Positions 27,525 to 37,258 of a stretch of 64,000 nt of DNA are shown in pieces. The translations under genes were made by a program, and so were the position numbers. Under the pieces are notes generated by a model, which saw only the letters and a program-made list of their open reading frames with translations, was not told the DNA's origin and made no database searches. The first letter of the stretch is position 1. Every line of letters begins with the position of its first letter. This DNA is from Lewinellaceae bacterium. GTDB lineage: Bacteria > Bacteroidota > Bacteroidia > Chitinophagales > Saprospiraceae. The DNA lies in assembly GCA_016711435.1 (NCBI GenBank), contig JADJSY010000010.1, forward strand, positions 1 through 64,000, in the 5' to 3' direction.

Positions 27525-28405
27525 ATGAAATTGTTACCATCCATCCTGCTCTGCTGCATGCCGTTTTGGCGCTTGCACAAAATTTTCCAACAGATTCCAG
27601 GGTATTGGAAGATGTCAAAAAGTACCACGGCAAAATTGCTACCGCCCGGGTTCAAAACGAATGGAAACTGGAAAAAGAAGCCGGTTACACCTTCAGCAAC
27701 ATGGCCAAAAGGGTGGTTGCCGCCACCACGACCAAGGAAAACGGCGTGTTTAAAAATATCATCGGCCTGGCTATTTATGTGAGAGGCGGCGCCGGAGAAC
27801 CCTGGAGTTTTTCGCGGTATTTTGTCACCTCATCCGAAACGCACGGACAAAAACAACTCACTGAAGCACAAATCATAGAGCAGACAACCGAACATTTGCG
27901 CAAAAATCCGAACCGGATTTTCGGCAACTTGTCTGATATTGCCTGGATATACGGCATTTATTTTCCCAATGGATTTGTCTTCGAAGACCAGAAAGACGGC
28001 GACTATATTTATAAGGCAATGATTGATTTTGAAAGAAAAGAAGTCGAATCTATTCCCTTCGATGGCGGATTATACCGTTACAAAGCGCCATTGGATATTT
28101 ATGTCCGGGAAATCGACGGCGTGCTGCAAGTAGGTGGTTTTTCACTGGGAAACAGCGCGCACGTACAAAAAACGGCCCTGTCTGAAAAGCAATACAATGC
28201 CTGCCCCAGTTTGCAGGACACACCGTATGATGAAATTTCCGGGCCACAAGGCCCCGTCGTGAACGGCAAATTCGATAAACCCGGCAGCGGTCCCAAAAGC
28301 GGCGATACCGGAACGGCGGGCGAATCCAAAAAGTCAGAAAAGTCCGGCAGTACCGGCGAAGGCAAAAAAGTCTCTAAATTGCCCAAAATTAAAATAGGGT
28401 TTTAA
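27525..28405 (+). CDS. Secreted protein of unknown function (frameshift in signal peptide)
   Basis: The coding frame of most of the protein opens at 27566, but a signal peptide is obtained only by starting at ATG 27525 (MKLLPSILLCCMPF) and adding one T in the TTTT run near 27565, which gives ...CMPFLALAQNFPTDSR. The mature part of about 270 residues contains EWKLEKEAGYTFSNMAKRVV, a mixed alpha/beta middle with DGDYIYKAMIDFERKEVE, and a Gly/Lys/Ser-rich tail (GTAGESKKSEKSGSTGEGKK). I do not recognise a family. It follows the beta-helix gene by 111 bases in the same direction. Confidence 0.5.
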
Positions 28406-28413
28406 GTAAAAAA

Positions 28414-28490
28414 GCAAAAGGCAAAAAGCAAAAAACAATGTAAATCATTGACTATCATTGCCCATTGCCTTTTGCAAATTTGCCTTTTGC
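28414..28490. repeat. Inverted repeat GCAAAAGGCAAA/TTTGCCTTTTGC
   Basis: A perfect 12-base pair of arms separated by 53 bases, surrounded by further GCAAAAxGC copies, lies between 27525-28405 and the kinase at 28512. It may serve as a transcription stop. The AAAAGGCAAA core is shared with the element at 20277. Confidence 0.55.
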
Positions 28491-28511
28491 TTAATACCTC
28501 ATCTCTGACCA

Positions 28512-30610
28512 ATGCGCGCATTGCTCCATATCATTCTGTGTTTGTGTATCGGCTCTACGGCTGCTGCACAAACGCAGTATGCCTATTTCAAGCACCGCGT
28601 CGATAATTTCAGGAATACCATCACGGGTGGCAATAATGTGGCGGATACGGCTATTCTCCGCATGGCGCTGGATTTGCAGGACAGCATCTCACTGGCGCAT
28701 TTTGCCGATCTGGAGGCTGAAATGCTGATCATCACCGGAAAACTGAACCAGCAACTCGGACGGATGGGAAGCGCCGAGCATGCCTATAAAAAAGCGATGC
28801 GCGTAGGGGAAACGCAAAAGACAGCCTTTGGATAGCTGCCATGTGGGACCGGCTGGGCAATTTTTATGCCCTGGAAGAAAGGAGCTACCTGGCGTTGGAT
28901 TGCCACCTGAAAGCCCTGGAATTGCGGGAGAAATACGACAAAAGCCGGGCAAGTATTGCGAGCAGCCAGCATAGTATCGCCAAAGTGTATTTACAGTTGG
29001 GCGAACTGGATGTGGCGGAAAATTACTTGGACAAAGCCGGCAAACTGAAGCAGGAATTGAAAGACACCGTCGGTCTCGGTATCATCGCTATGTCGCAGGC
29101 CAATCTGTACAGGGAAAAAGGGCAATTTGAACTGGCCGCAAAACTGTGCCTGCAATACATCCCGAAAAGGCTCAAACAATCCAACTATGAAGGCCTGATC
29201 ATCAGTTATCTTTCCCTGGCGCAAACCTATGAAAAGTGGGGCAAGAAAGCGGATGCCGAAATGTACTACCTGAAAGCGCTGGAATCGGCAGAATTCATTA
29301 AACGACAGCGCGATATCGGGCTGATTTTGATGAAACTCGGTTCGTTTTATCAAAAAAATGGCCAGACGACCAAAGCCAAAGAACTTTTTAACCTGGCCGT
29401 GGAGCGCTGTACAGCGGTTGATTCCAGAATTTATCAGTTAAATGCGTACCGAAACCTCTATCAAATGGCCAGGGTGGAAGGCGACCTGACCAAAGCGTTG
29501 TCATACCTGGAGATTTTTACTTCGTTACAGGACAGTTCCTCCCGGGAATCGCTGCACATGAAACTGGATGACCTGGAGGCATCGTTTAAACTGAAACAAC
29601 GCGAAACGGAAATCGCTCGACTGGACGAGGAGAATAAAGAGGGAAGGCAATTCCGGAATATCCTGCTCGCCGGTATCGGCCTGTTGCTTACCCTGGCCGT
29701 ATTTCTGGTCATGCTGTACCAATCCCGCAACAATACCCTGACCAGTTTGCACCGCGAACAGCAACAAACGCAGCTGCTGCTACAAGAGAAGGAAAAACTG
29801 CTCGAGGATTTACAACAATCCAACCTGCACCTTATCCAGGCAGAAAAAATGGCTTCGCTGGGTGTCATGACGGCCGGTATCGCACACGAGCTCAATAATC
29901 CCGTGAGCTCCATTAGTGCAGGCATAGCGGCACTGAAAATGGACCAGGAGGAACTGGCGCCACTTTTTGACAGATTGCTCTTGTTGCAGCGCAAAGGCTT
30001 GGAAGATACCACCGCCACCCGCGATCTGATCGACATTCTGAAACAAACAGACCTTCAACTGATCTCAAAGGAGCTCGAAAGTCTGCTGAAAACCATCCTG
30101 AACGGCGCACAAAGAACAGCTGAAATAGTCGGCGGCTTAAAAACTTTTTCCCGCAATACGGGCGACCGTTTTCTGCCCTTCAAAGTGGAAGAAGGGCTGG
30201 AAACAACCCTCACTTTGCTGCACCACAAACTCAATGATGATATTGAAATTCAAAAGTCCTATCGATCGAAACGGGAAATCTTATGTCAGGTAAGTAAACT
30301 GAATCAGGTGTTTCTCAATATCCTGGATAATGCCGTACAATCCCTGCAAGGCAGCGGTACCATCCGCATCGAAACATACGACACCGCAGATGCCTGTGTT
30401 ATTGTCATCGAAAACACGAGCATCGGCATGGATGCGGACACCCAAAAGAAAATCTTCGAACCTTTTTTTACCACCAAAGAGGTCGGACAGGGCACCGGCC
30501 TGGGATTGTCCATCAGTTATGCAATCATACAGCAGCACCGCGGTGATATTACTGTAGCATCGTCGCCCGACAACGGAACCGTATTCACAATTACCTTGCC
30601 GTTTTCCTGA
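28512..30610 (+). CDS. TPR-sensor histidine kinase (one frameshift at about 28815)
   Basis: Signal peptide (cut near AAAQTQ), TPR repeats over about residues 40-340 (for example IAKVYLQLGELDVAENYLDK, YLSLAQTYEKWGKKADAEMY), one membrane helix (ILLAGIGLLLTLAVFLVMLY), coiled coil, HisKA with GIAHELNNPVSSIS (H near 459), and HATPase with N box NILDNAVQSL, F box FEPFFTTKE and G2 box GQGTGLGLS. One A is missing from the run near 28815, which splits the gene at 28835; adding it gives ETQKDSLWIAAMWDRLGNFY without interruption. Unlike the array at 1-17 kb, this cassette is not homogenised and carries no palindrome. Its TGA overlaps the ATG of the next membrane protein gene. Confidence 0.85.
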
Positions 30611-31395
30611 TGCTATTGGGTTATAAAGGACTGATAACCAATGTAATACTCATTGGGTTGGGTTATTTTCTTGCGCCCTGGTTTCTGGGCTTCCAAAGCG
30701 CCCCGCAAGAACTGACATTACCCGTTCCGATACTCGCTTTACTGGCCCTACTGCTTGTTGCAGAGCGCAAAACCAATCTGAATGTGCTGGCTGTGGAATT
30801 CAGCGCCTTGCAGGACGTACACCATCAACGCTGGAAACGATTCATGCGCAGCTGGTATTTTGGCCTGCTGCTGCTGATGGCGGTGATCTGGCGCAGCTAT
30901 TTCCGCCTGATCCTGATTGTATTTCCGCTGTTGAACTGGGTATATGACAGTATGGATATTCGTTACGATGCGCTTCCCTGGTACGGTCGTATGCCGTACT
31001 GGCTGTGTGGGCTTCTGGTGGCTGCGGGCCAACTGTGGTTGATCGCAGACGTACTGGAACCGCCGCAGGTAAAAGTCTCGCCCGGAGCCGAACTGGTATC
31101 CCGGGTGTTCAACCTTATACTGCTGACTTTTTTTATGAGCCAGTTTTATCTGCTGTTCAAAAGCGTTTTAATACCCTGGAACCCTGCAACCACGGCATCG
31201 CAGATACTGCTCGGAAACCTGTTGTTTCTAAGTATCATTTTTACCTTTTTTTACATTCCCATCCGCATTGTAGATATGGTGTCGGATCTGACAGACTGTC
31301 GGACACGGGCGCAAGCCGTGCTTTTTTGGGTCAGCAGCGCCATGGCGATGGTCGAAACATTGCGACCGGGAATATTGCAGGCGCTCTTTAGTTGA
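30610..31395 (+). CDS. Polytopic membrane protein of unknown function
   Basis: A 261-residue protein with six or seven hydrophobic helices (GLITNVILIGLGYFLAPWF, ILALLALLLVA, YFGLLLLMAVIW, YWLCGLLVAAGQLWLIADVL, LILLTFFMSQFYLLF, ILLGNLLFLSIIFTFFYI). I recognise no family. It overlaps the kinase stop by one base (TGATG), so it is translationally coupled to the kinase and may be part of its sensory complex. It could instead be a passenger in the operon. Charged loop residues such as ALQDVHHQRWKRFMRS are a possible intracellular contact surface. Confidence 0.5.
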   Translation: MLLGYKGLITNVILIGLGYFLAPWFLGFQSAPQELTLPVPILALLALLLVAERKTNLNVLAVEFSALQDVHHQRWKRFMRSWYFGLLLLMAVIWRSYFRLILIVFPLLNWVYDSMDIRYDALPWYGRMPYWLCGLLVAAGQLWLIADVLEPPQVKVSPGAELVSRVFNLILLTFFMSQFYLLFKSVLIPWNPATTASQILLGNLLFLSIIFTFFYIPIRIVDMVSDLTDCRTRAQAVLFWVSSAMAMVETLRPGILQALFS

Positions 31396-31492
31396 ACGCG
31401 CTTTCCGTGTTCACTACACCTTTTTCCCTGTTTACTTCAGTTCATTTGGGCGGGCTCCCGCAGCGCCCCTATTTTCAGGAAAAAATTATTTT

Positions 31493-31795
31493 ATGGGAAT
31501 CCTTTTTATGTTTGTTCTGGTATGCCTGTTGCTGTATGCCATACTGGTGTCGCACGGCGTGTATTTTTTGTTGAAGTGGGGACTGGTACAAATGCTGGGG
31601 CTGGCAATATCACAAAAATTACTCTGGGGCACGATCAATCTCGTGCTCTGGGCCCTTGCTTCCCGGTTTATTTACTTTTTGATGCTCGATGCGAAAGGAG
31701 GTACGCCGAATATCGAAGGCGTATGGAAATTTTTCATGCTGCTCAATGCCATCCTTTTTGCGGTGGTATTTCTGGTAGGTTATAAATCAAAATAA
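31493..31795 (+). CDS. Small membrane protein (100 aa)
   Basis: Three predicted helices: LFMFVLVCLLLYAILVSHGVYFLL, ISQKLLWGTINLVLWALASRF and FFMLLNAILFAVVFLVGYK. The ATG at 31493 is the first start after a 98-base gap. It lies between the kinase/membrane pair and the receiver-LytS gene in the same direction. The family is not recognised; conserved length and codon use make a real gene likely. Confidence 0.45.
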   Translation: MGILFMFVLVCLLLYAILVSHGVYFLLKWGLVQMLGLAISQKLLWGTINLVLWALASRFIYFLMLDAKGGTPNIEGVWKFFMLLNAILFAVVFLVGYKSK

Positions 31796-31828
31796 GTAGT
31801 GTCGGCAATTTTTTGCTTAAATTTTTTA

Positions 31829-31873
31829 CAAATGCTTGATTATCAACACGATAACTAATAACAGATAACTACC
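31829..31873. repeat. Heptamer (GATAACY) intergenic element, copy 2
   Basis: CAAATGCTTGATTATCAACA is followed by CGATAAC, TAATAAC, AGATAAC and TACC. It ends only about six bases before the GTG start at 31879, so it would form most of the 5' leader of that gene. Confidence 0.75.
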
Positions 31874-31878
31874 AAGAG

Positions 31879-32882
31879 GTGGCTAAAGCATTTTCTATTC
31901 TATACCTGGACGATGAAGCAGACAACCTGGTTTCCTTCCAGGCTGTCTTCAGGCGATTTTACCAGGTGCACCTGGCCGCCAACGCTGTCGATGCCCTGGA
32001 AATTCTTGCCCGCAACGACATCGATCTTGTCATCAGCGATCAAAGAATGCCCCGGCAGACGGGTGTTGAATTTCTGGAACAGGTGCATCGGCTTTACCCG
32101 GATACGGTGCGTATGATTTTGACAGGTTACAGCGATATGCAGGCCATTATCGATGCCATTAACAAGGGAAAAATATACCACTACATTACCAAGCCCTGGA
32201 AAATGGAAGAACTTCGGGTAATCCTCGACCATGCGCTGGAAACATATGTACTCAAACGCAAAAACCGGCAGTTGGAAGATGAAAAGAAGGAATTGCAACT
32301 GCATGCCCTGCGGCAGGAAAAGGAGCATATCGCCTCGCAATATGAAGTGCTGAAAAACCAGATCAACCCACATTTTCTTTTCAATTGTCTCAATACACTT
32401 GCCTCGCTGATAGGCTCCGATCAACAACGCGCCATCCAGTTTACCAACCGGTTTGCGCGGATGTATCGGCAGCTGCTGGAATACGGCGGACAAGCGCTTA
32501 TTCCGCTTTCCAGAGAGATGGAACTTGTTGATAATTATATGTTTCTGCAAAAAATCAGATTTGGTGATAATCTTTCCATCGACGCCGAGATACGTGATAT
32601 GAATTATACATTGCCCCCTTTCGGTCTGCAATTGCTGGTCGAAAATGCGATCAAACACAATATTATTTCCGACGCAAGTCCGCTCGTTATTCGTATCAAG
32701 CCGGTGCGCGACACCCTTGAAATAAGCAATGCCATATCTGCACGCCCTGCTGAAAACGATTCCACCGGAATCGGGCTCAAAATCTAAGCCAGCGCTACCG
32801 GATTATCTCCGGCAAAGAAATCGCCATTCAAAACGATGGCAGCACCTTCACCGTTATCATCCCACTTATTCCTGATGCCTGA
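31879..32882 (+). CDS. Receiver-LytS-type histidine kinase (frameshift at about 32783)
   Basis: Starts at GTG 31879 (VAKAFSILYLDDEADN); no ATG fits. An N-terminal receiver (about 1-120; D54 in VISDQRMP, then MILTGYSD and YHYITKPWK) is joined by a coiled coil to a His_kinase (LytS) domain with the acceptor box NQINPHFLFNCLNTLASLI and ATPase N box LLVENAIKHN. One A is missing in the run near 32783; restoring it turns the premature end at 32787 into IGLKNLSQRYRIISGKEI and a stop at 32880-32882. It overlaps the LytTR regulator gene by eight bases. The order suggests a relay: the TPR kinase upstream, this receiver-kinase, then LytTR output. Confidence 0.85.
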
Positions 32883-33644
32883 CAATACACGTATTCAAGT
32901 TTTGATTGTAGAAGATGAAAAACCGGCGCAGGAACACCTGTCGCGTATGCTGTCGGCGGTCGCCCCTGAATTGGAAATTTTAGCCGTAACGGATAGTATT
33001 GCCCAAACGGTGCAATGGCTGAAAAATCACCAACCTGATCTCGTTTTTATGGATATTCACCTGACAGACGGCATCAGTTTTAATATTTTTGAACAAACAG
33101 ACGTCGCATCGCCGGTTGTTTTTACCACCGCCTACGACGAATACGCCATCAGAGCATTCAAGGTCAACAGCATCGATTACCTGCTCAAACCTATTGATGA
33201 AGACGATCTCCGGCAAAGTCTGTCGAAATACCGCCGCCTCACAGCACCGCAAGACAAGTTGCAGATAGACAGCCTGTTACAAGCGATCCGGCAACAGCGC
33301 CCCGCTTATCAGGAGCGATTTATGGTACACCGTGGAGAGCGGCTGATGAGTATCGTCGCCGATCAGGTCGCCTATTTTGAAGGAGAGGACAGGTATGTGT
33401 ACCTGGTCAAAAAAGACGGCACGCGGTTTATCGTGGATTACAGATTGTCCGACCTCGAAGCCTTGCTGGACCCTCGTTTGTTTTTCAGGCTCAACCGCAG
33501 TTTTATTGCACATTTTGAAGCCATCCAGTCGATTGTTAATATGAGTAAAAGCCGGATTAAAATCGATCTTCAACCAAAGGCGAAACGCGAAATCATTGTA
33601 AGCCATGAGAATAGCCAGGGTTCAAGGGGTGGTTGAATCGTTGA
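32875..33644 (+). CDS. LytTR response regulator
   Basis: ATG 32875 (MPDNTRIQVLIVEDEKPAQE) is chosen because the receiver begins there. The receiver (about 1-125) has D60 in LVFMDIHLTDG, T in FTTAYDEYAIRAFKV and K in YLLKPID. The LytTR DNA-binding domain (about 145-250) shows RFMVHRGERLMSIVADQVAYFEGEDRYVYL and the typical FFRLNRSFIAH. Near the end one T seems missing (about 33631); restoring it changes the tail to SQGFKGWLNR with TGA at 33642-33644, the usual family ending. It is the DNA-binding output for the LytS-like kinase with which it overlaps. Confidence 0.9.
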
Positions 33645-33659
33645 GGTGAAAAACTATAA

Positions 33660-34325
33660 TTATACCCTACTCACATCCTTAAAATAACGCGCCGGCGAAC
33701 CCGCCCAGATCTGCCCTTCAGGAATGTCTTTGGTAACCAAAGCCGCAGCCCCTACCACAGCATAATCGCCGATCTTGCGTTTTTCAATCACGGTCGCATT
33801 AATGCCCACATCGGCGACTTTCCCGATTTCGATGCGGGAACCGACCACACAACAAACGGCTAAGTGCGACAGCAGACCGACCATCGAATCGTGGCCGACA
33901 AATGCGTGCGCGGCCACCAGGCTACAGGCGCCGATGTGTGCGCCCGCGCCGACATAACTGTTGACCAAAACACAGGCGCCCGGCTCTAATACGGCGTTGT
34001 GCGCCACAAAAGCCCGTTTGCTGACGACATTGACCAATAACTCCTGCGGCACATTGACCTGATGAAATAATTCTTCCGTTTTATAATTTCGGCCCAGCAT
34101 GTGGATGGCATACACAAACAGATACCCCTCGTCCGCAAAACGCGCCACATCGCCTGTGCCGCCCAGTACCGGAAAATTATGAATGGTTTTGCCGATTTCC
34201 ATGTCGTTGAGAAACCCGGCCACTTCGTAGGTCATATCGCCGAATGTGCGGCGATTATCTTCTATGGCCGCCGCTATAGGGCCGCCTTTGCCTTCCCCTC
34301 CAATAATGATGATCTTTTGTGACAT
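33660..34325 (-). CDS. NeuD/PglD-like sugar O/N-acyltransferase
   Basis: Read from ATG at 34325 (MSQKIIIIGGEGKGGPIAAA), 221 residues. The N-terminal part is a short Rossmann-like fold (PglD_N; GGEGKGG, VAGFLNDMEIGKT, FPVLGGTGDVARF). From about residue 110 come hexapeptide repeats of a left-handed beta-helix (ACVLVNSYVGAGAHIGACS, GHDSMVGLLSHLAV, EIGKVADVGINATVIEK, VVGAAALVTKDIPEG), ending AGSPARYF. This is the architecture of acetyl-CoA-dependent sugar acyltransferases such as NeuD and PglD, used in surface polysaccharide synthesis. No sugar-nucleotide genes are next to it, so its acceptor is unknown. Confidence 0.82.
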   Translation of the reverse strand: MSQKIIIIGGEGKGGPIAAAIEDNRRTFGDMTYEVAGFLNDMEIGKTIHNFPVLGGTGDVARFADEGYLFVYAIHMLGRNYKTEELFHQVNVPQELLVNVVSKRAFVAHNAVLEPGACVLVNSYVGAGAHIGACSLVAAHAFVGHDSMVGLLSHLAVCCVVGSRIEIGKVADVGINATVIEKRKIGDYAVVGAAALVTKDIPEGQIWAGSPARYFKDVSRV

Positions 34326-34440
34326 GCAGAGCGATGTGAATGGTGAATAATGAATGGCTGCAAAACCAATTTGCGCTGGATATACCATCACCCGAAAGGT
34401 ACAACACGATTGAATTTTGCCTGCAAGAATTTTTCATACG

Positions 34441-34582
34441 AGGGCGACCACAAGGGAGGGCGACCACGAGGGAGGGCGACCACGAGGGTCGCCCCTACAC
34501 ATCATGGCATTGGCATCGTAGGGCGACCCTCGTGGTCGCCCCTACCTCGTGGTCGCCCTACCCAGTGGTCGCCCTACCCCGT
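34441..34582. repeat. REP-like GGCGACCACGAGGGTCGCCC palindrome cluster
   Basis: Three direct copies of GAGGGCGACCACxAGGGA run into the palindrome GACCACGAGGGTCGCCCCTA, followed 20 bases later by inverted copies (GTAGGGCGACCCTCGTGGTC, then CTCGTGGTCGCCC twice more). Very GC-rich compared with flanks. This kind of GTAGGGGCGACC palindrome is a widespread intergenic repeat of bacteria. It fills most of the gap between the acyltransferase and the Asp-box gene, and no coding sequence is supported in it. Confidence 0.85.
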
Positions 34583-34656
34583 GCCCGAAAACATCCTTTT
34601 TACAAATCCGTTACATCGTTTTACAATCGAAAAACGGTCTGATCCGGGCCTGCCCA

Positions 34657-34664
34657 TACCTTTG
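34657..34664 (+). promoter_or_regulatory. Putative -7 box (TACCTTTG) for the Asp-box protein
   Basis: TACCTTTG fits TAnnTTTG and lies 29 bases before the ATG at 34694. A TTTT tract upstream is too far away to be a good -33 element. Confidence 0.4.
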
Positions 34665-34693
34665 TCGCATTGTTTCACCAACCAAACATCGTC

Positions 34694-35776
34694 ATGCAAA
34701 TCCATATTCTGACTCTTTTGCTCTTGTTTCAACCCTTTCTTGCCTGTCAGCAGCATCCACAGGATATCCGGCCAGTATCAGCCGGCATCGATCTTCAGCC
34801 CGAAGATGGCGGGGTGAAGTGTATGGCAAAAGCCCAACTACCGACATCCGACATCATCTTTCAATCCGCTGACGGCGGACGTACCTGGCAGGACGTCAGT
34901 GCAGGATTGCCGGAAAATTCGTTTGTCAACTGTGTTTTTGCCACTGGCGACGAAATTATTGTGGGCACTGAAAACGGTTTGTACCGCAGTAGCGCCGCCA
35001 CCCCAGTCCCGGTTTGGGAAAAAGACTTTTTTTGTACGGAACAAATTACGAACATTGCCCTCGGCCGGAATGGGCCTTATTTCAGCAGTTACGGGAACGG
35101 TATTTTTCAGGAAATGCCGGGTACGGGGATATGGATTCCCATGCACAATAACCTGAAAGACAAAACAATACGGACCGTTTTGGAAACCCCGGACGGAACC
35201 CTTTTTGTCGGCTCCGATACCGGTATTTTCAAATCCGCCGATGGCGGGAAAACCTGGAAACAAGTCTATAATGGCGGCATGGTGCTGAACATTGTCGCAT
35301 CGGGAAATATTCTTATCGGCGGCGGTAGCCGGGGCGTGTTGCGCTCGACTGATGGCGGCGAGCACTGGGAAAGTGTGCTGAACGAAAATACTATGGCCAA
35401 AAAAACAGGCCTCATACAGGACCGTTTCGTCGCGATTCTCGGCACCGAAGACCCCACAAAAATCAGTCCTGAAGGCATTACAAACATACTGCGCGTTTCC
35501 CCCGATGGCGGCAAAACCTGGCAGCGCATGGAGCATGGACAATTGCCGGTCGAAGACATGTGCGACATGGATGAGCGGCTTTTGCCGACCCGGGCCATTT
35601 ACGACGTCGTACGGGTGGGCGAATACCTCTTTTGCGGCTTCGACACGGGTATTTTCCGCTCCTCCGACCAGGGCAAAACATGGGAACTCGTATTTGCTTC
35701 CACCGAAAAGCGGAAACTGTCCAATTTGACGGTTTCGGGCAATGTGATATATGCTGTTATCGGAGGCGGGTGTTGA
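34694..35776 (+). CDS. Asp-box (BNR) repeat lipoprotein, probable beta-propeller
   Basis: Starting at ATG 34694 (an upstream TTG overlaps the promoter box), the protein has a lipoprotein signal with lipobox near LACQQ. The remaining 340 residues carry five Asp-box motifs: SADGGRTWQDV, SADGGKTWKQV, STDGGEHWESV, SPDGGKTWQRM and SSDQGKTWELV, spaced about 60 residues as in sialidase-type and photosystem-assembly beta-propellers. No sialidase arginine triad can be assigned, so a binding or structural role is more likely than enzymatic. It is probably surface or periplasmic. It stands alone between a REP cluster and a strong hairpin. Confidence 0.72.
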   Translation: MQIHILTLLLLFQPFLACQQHPQDIRPVSAGIDLQPEDGGVKCMAKAQLPTSDIIFQSADGGRTWQDVSAGLPENSFVNCVFATGDEIIVGTENGLYRSSAATPVPVWEKDFFCTEQITNIALGRNGPYFSSYGNGIFQEMPGTGIWIPMHNNLKDKTIRTVLETPDGTLFVGSDTGIFKSADGGKTWKQVYNGGMVLNIVASGNILIGGGSRGVLRSTDGGEHWESVLNENTMAKKTGLIQDRFVAILGTEDPTKISPEGITNILRVSPDGGKTWQRMEHGQLPVEDMCDMDERLLPTRAIYDVVRVGEYLFCGFDTGIFRSSDQGKTWELVFASTEKRKLSNLTVSGNVIYAVIGGGC

Positions 35777-35823
35777 AAAAAGAGTGCCTACCACTTGTCG
35801 CCAGGCAGTGTCTCGCAATGCTT

Positions 35824-35856
35824 ATTGACGGGGTGACTTGAAGTCGCCCCGTCAAT
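35824..35856 (+). terminator. Strong hairpin after the Asp-box gene
   Basis: ATTGACGGGGTGACTT and AAGTCGCCCCGTCAAT pair over 16 positions with one mismatch around a one-base centre, about 48 bases after the stop. No U tract follows, so it may act as a processing or bidirectional stop element. Confidence 0.5.
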
Positions 35857-35922
35857 AGCCTGCGGGGTTACTCCCGTTAAACCCTGACCCGAAATGCCCG
35901 TCCAATCTTCCAAAAAACTATT

Positions 35923-37185
35923 ATGCCCAAACATATCCTGCTACTGCTGGCCTTTTCCTGTCAGTTATTCGCCCTTTCCGCCCAATACGATGACCCCATT
36001 TTTGCAAAACCTGCCGTCGGCTACGGGGCCGACGGCAGTTATTCCGTCGAAGTCACCACTTTCCCGAGCCCTGATTTTCCGGGGGAGCTTATTGAAATAT
36101 TTCACCCGGTCGGGGTGGCAACTGCCGTTCCGACCCTGTTTTTTGCACATGGCTTCGGCGGTACGTTTTCCAACTATGTCGGCGGAATGCTGGATTATGT
36201 GGCCAAAAAAGGATACGCCATTGTTTTTGTCCCCTACCCGACCACCGGTTCAAGCATTGTCGAGCGATACGACATTCTATTGGCCGGTTTCCGGCAGGCT
36301 GCACGTGCTTATCCGAATGTAATCGATACCACGCAGGTCGGCTTCATGGGGCATTCTTTCGGCGGTGGCGCTATGTTCGGTGTAGCGCACCGTTGCTTTA
36401 CCGAAAACAACTGGGGTGAAAACGGTCGCCTGCTTTTCTCCCTGGCGCCCTGGTATTCCTACGAACTGACGCAGGCACAACTCCAGTCGTTTCCGTCGAA
36501 TACCAAATTGATTATGCAGGTGTATGACGATGACAACGTGAATGACCACCGGATGGCGATTGATATTTTTAACAACATCAATATCTCAGCCGAAGAAAAA
36601 GATTTCATCCTGGTACAATCGGACACTTTACAGGGCCATATTTATGCCGCCGACCATGCCGTTCCCGGTACCTTCCAGGTTTTTGATGCACTGGACTATT
36701 ATGCTTTTTATCGCCTGCTCGATGCACTCTGCGATTATACGTTTCATGGAAATCCGGCCGGGAAAGAAGTAGCGCTCGGCAATGGTAGCGCCCAGCAAGT
36801 CACTATGCCCACCGGCTTGAAACCGCTGGTACAAACGGACGCTCCCGCACCGGTCTACCCGGAGGACAAATATGGTTTTCCGTGCGGCGCGATTTTAAAT
36901 CCCCGCAATGATTACTGCCCTGCCCTGACCAGTACGAGCGAAGCAAGACCGGCCGGGTACGCCCTGGCGATAAACCCAAATCCTACCGTCTCCCAGGTTC
37001 GTGTCAATATTCCAGCCGATGCCAAAGTCCGGCAAATCCGTGTTTTTAACCAGTCCGGGCAACAAGTACTCGTTCAAACCATTCATGCCGCTTCGGAAAT
37101 AACACTCGATCTGGGCGCTTTACCGGCAGGCGAATACCGGGTAGTGCTGGGCAGGTATCGTGGCCGGGTGCTGAAGGTGAAATAA
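35923..37185 (+). CDS. T9SS-exported alpha/beta hydrolase (cutinase/lipase-like)
   Basis: A 420-residue secreted enzyme. Signal peptide (cut near ALSAQYD), then an alpha/beta-hydrolase domain over about 30-300: LFFAHGFGGTFSNYVGG (oxyanion region), the nucleophile elbow GHSFGGGAMFG (S about 148), an acidic stretch VYDDDNVNDHR and HIYAADHAVPGT with a candidate catalytic histidine. Cysteines at CGAILNPRNDYC could form a disulfide. The last 75 residues are a type A T9SS sorting domain (YALAINPNPTVSQVRVNI, GQQVLVQTIHA, LPAGEYRVVLGRYRGRVLKVK), so it is secreted or surface-attached. The architecture resembles secreted esterases of the dienelactone-hydrolase/cutinase group; substrate is not predictable here. 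Confidence 0.82.
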   Translation: MPKHILLLLAFSCQLFALSAQYDDPIFAKPAVGYGADGSYSVEVTTFPSPDFPGELIEIFHPVGVATAVPTLFFAHGFGGTFSNYVGGMLDYVAKKGYAIVFVPYPTTGSSIVERYDILLAGFRQAARAYPNVIDTTQVGFMGHSFGGGAMFGVAHRCFTENNWGENGRLLFSLAPWYSYELTQAQLQSFPSNTKLIMQVYDDDNVNDHRMAIDIFNNINISAEEKDFILVQSDTLQGHIYAADHAVPGTFQVFDALDYYAFYRLLDALCDYTFHGNPAGKEVALGNGSAQQVTMPTGLKPLVQTDAPAPVYPEDKYGFPCGAILNPRNDYCPALTSTSEARPAGYALAINPNPTVSQVRVNIPADAKVRQIRVFNQSGQQVLVQTIHAASEITLDLGALPAGEYRVVLGRYRGRVLKVK

Positions 37186-37190
37186 CTTTG
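37183..37190 (+). promoter_or_regulatory. Putative -7 box (TAACTTTG)
   Basis: TAACTTTG fits TAnnTTTG. It overlaps the stop codon of the hydrolase and precedes the ankyrin gene by about 70 bases; no -33 element is clear. Confidence 0.32.
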
Positions 37191-37258
37191 AATTTTGAGC
37201 GACCTTAGCCCGAAAATCATCAAATCTGGTGAACCCTGGCCTAAAGTTGTTACAAGAC

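Noticed and set aside
34441..34582. CRISPR-like direct repeats
   Set aside because: The copies are adjacent without unique spacers of constant length and are arranged as inverted pairs; there are no cas genes. It is a REP-type palindrome cluster.
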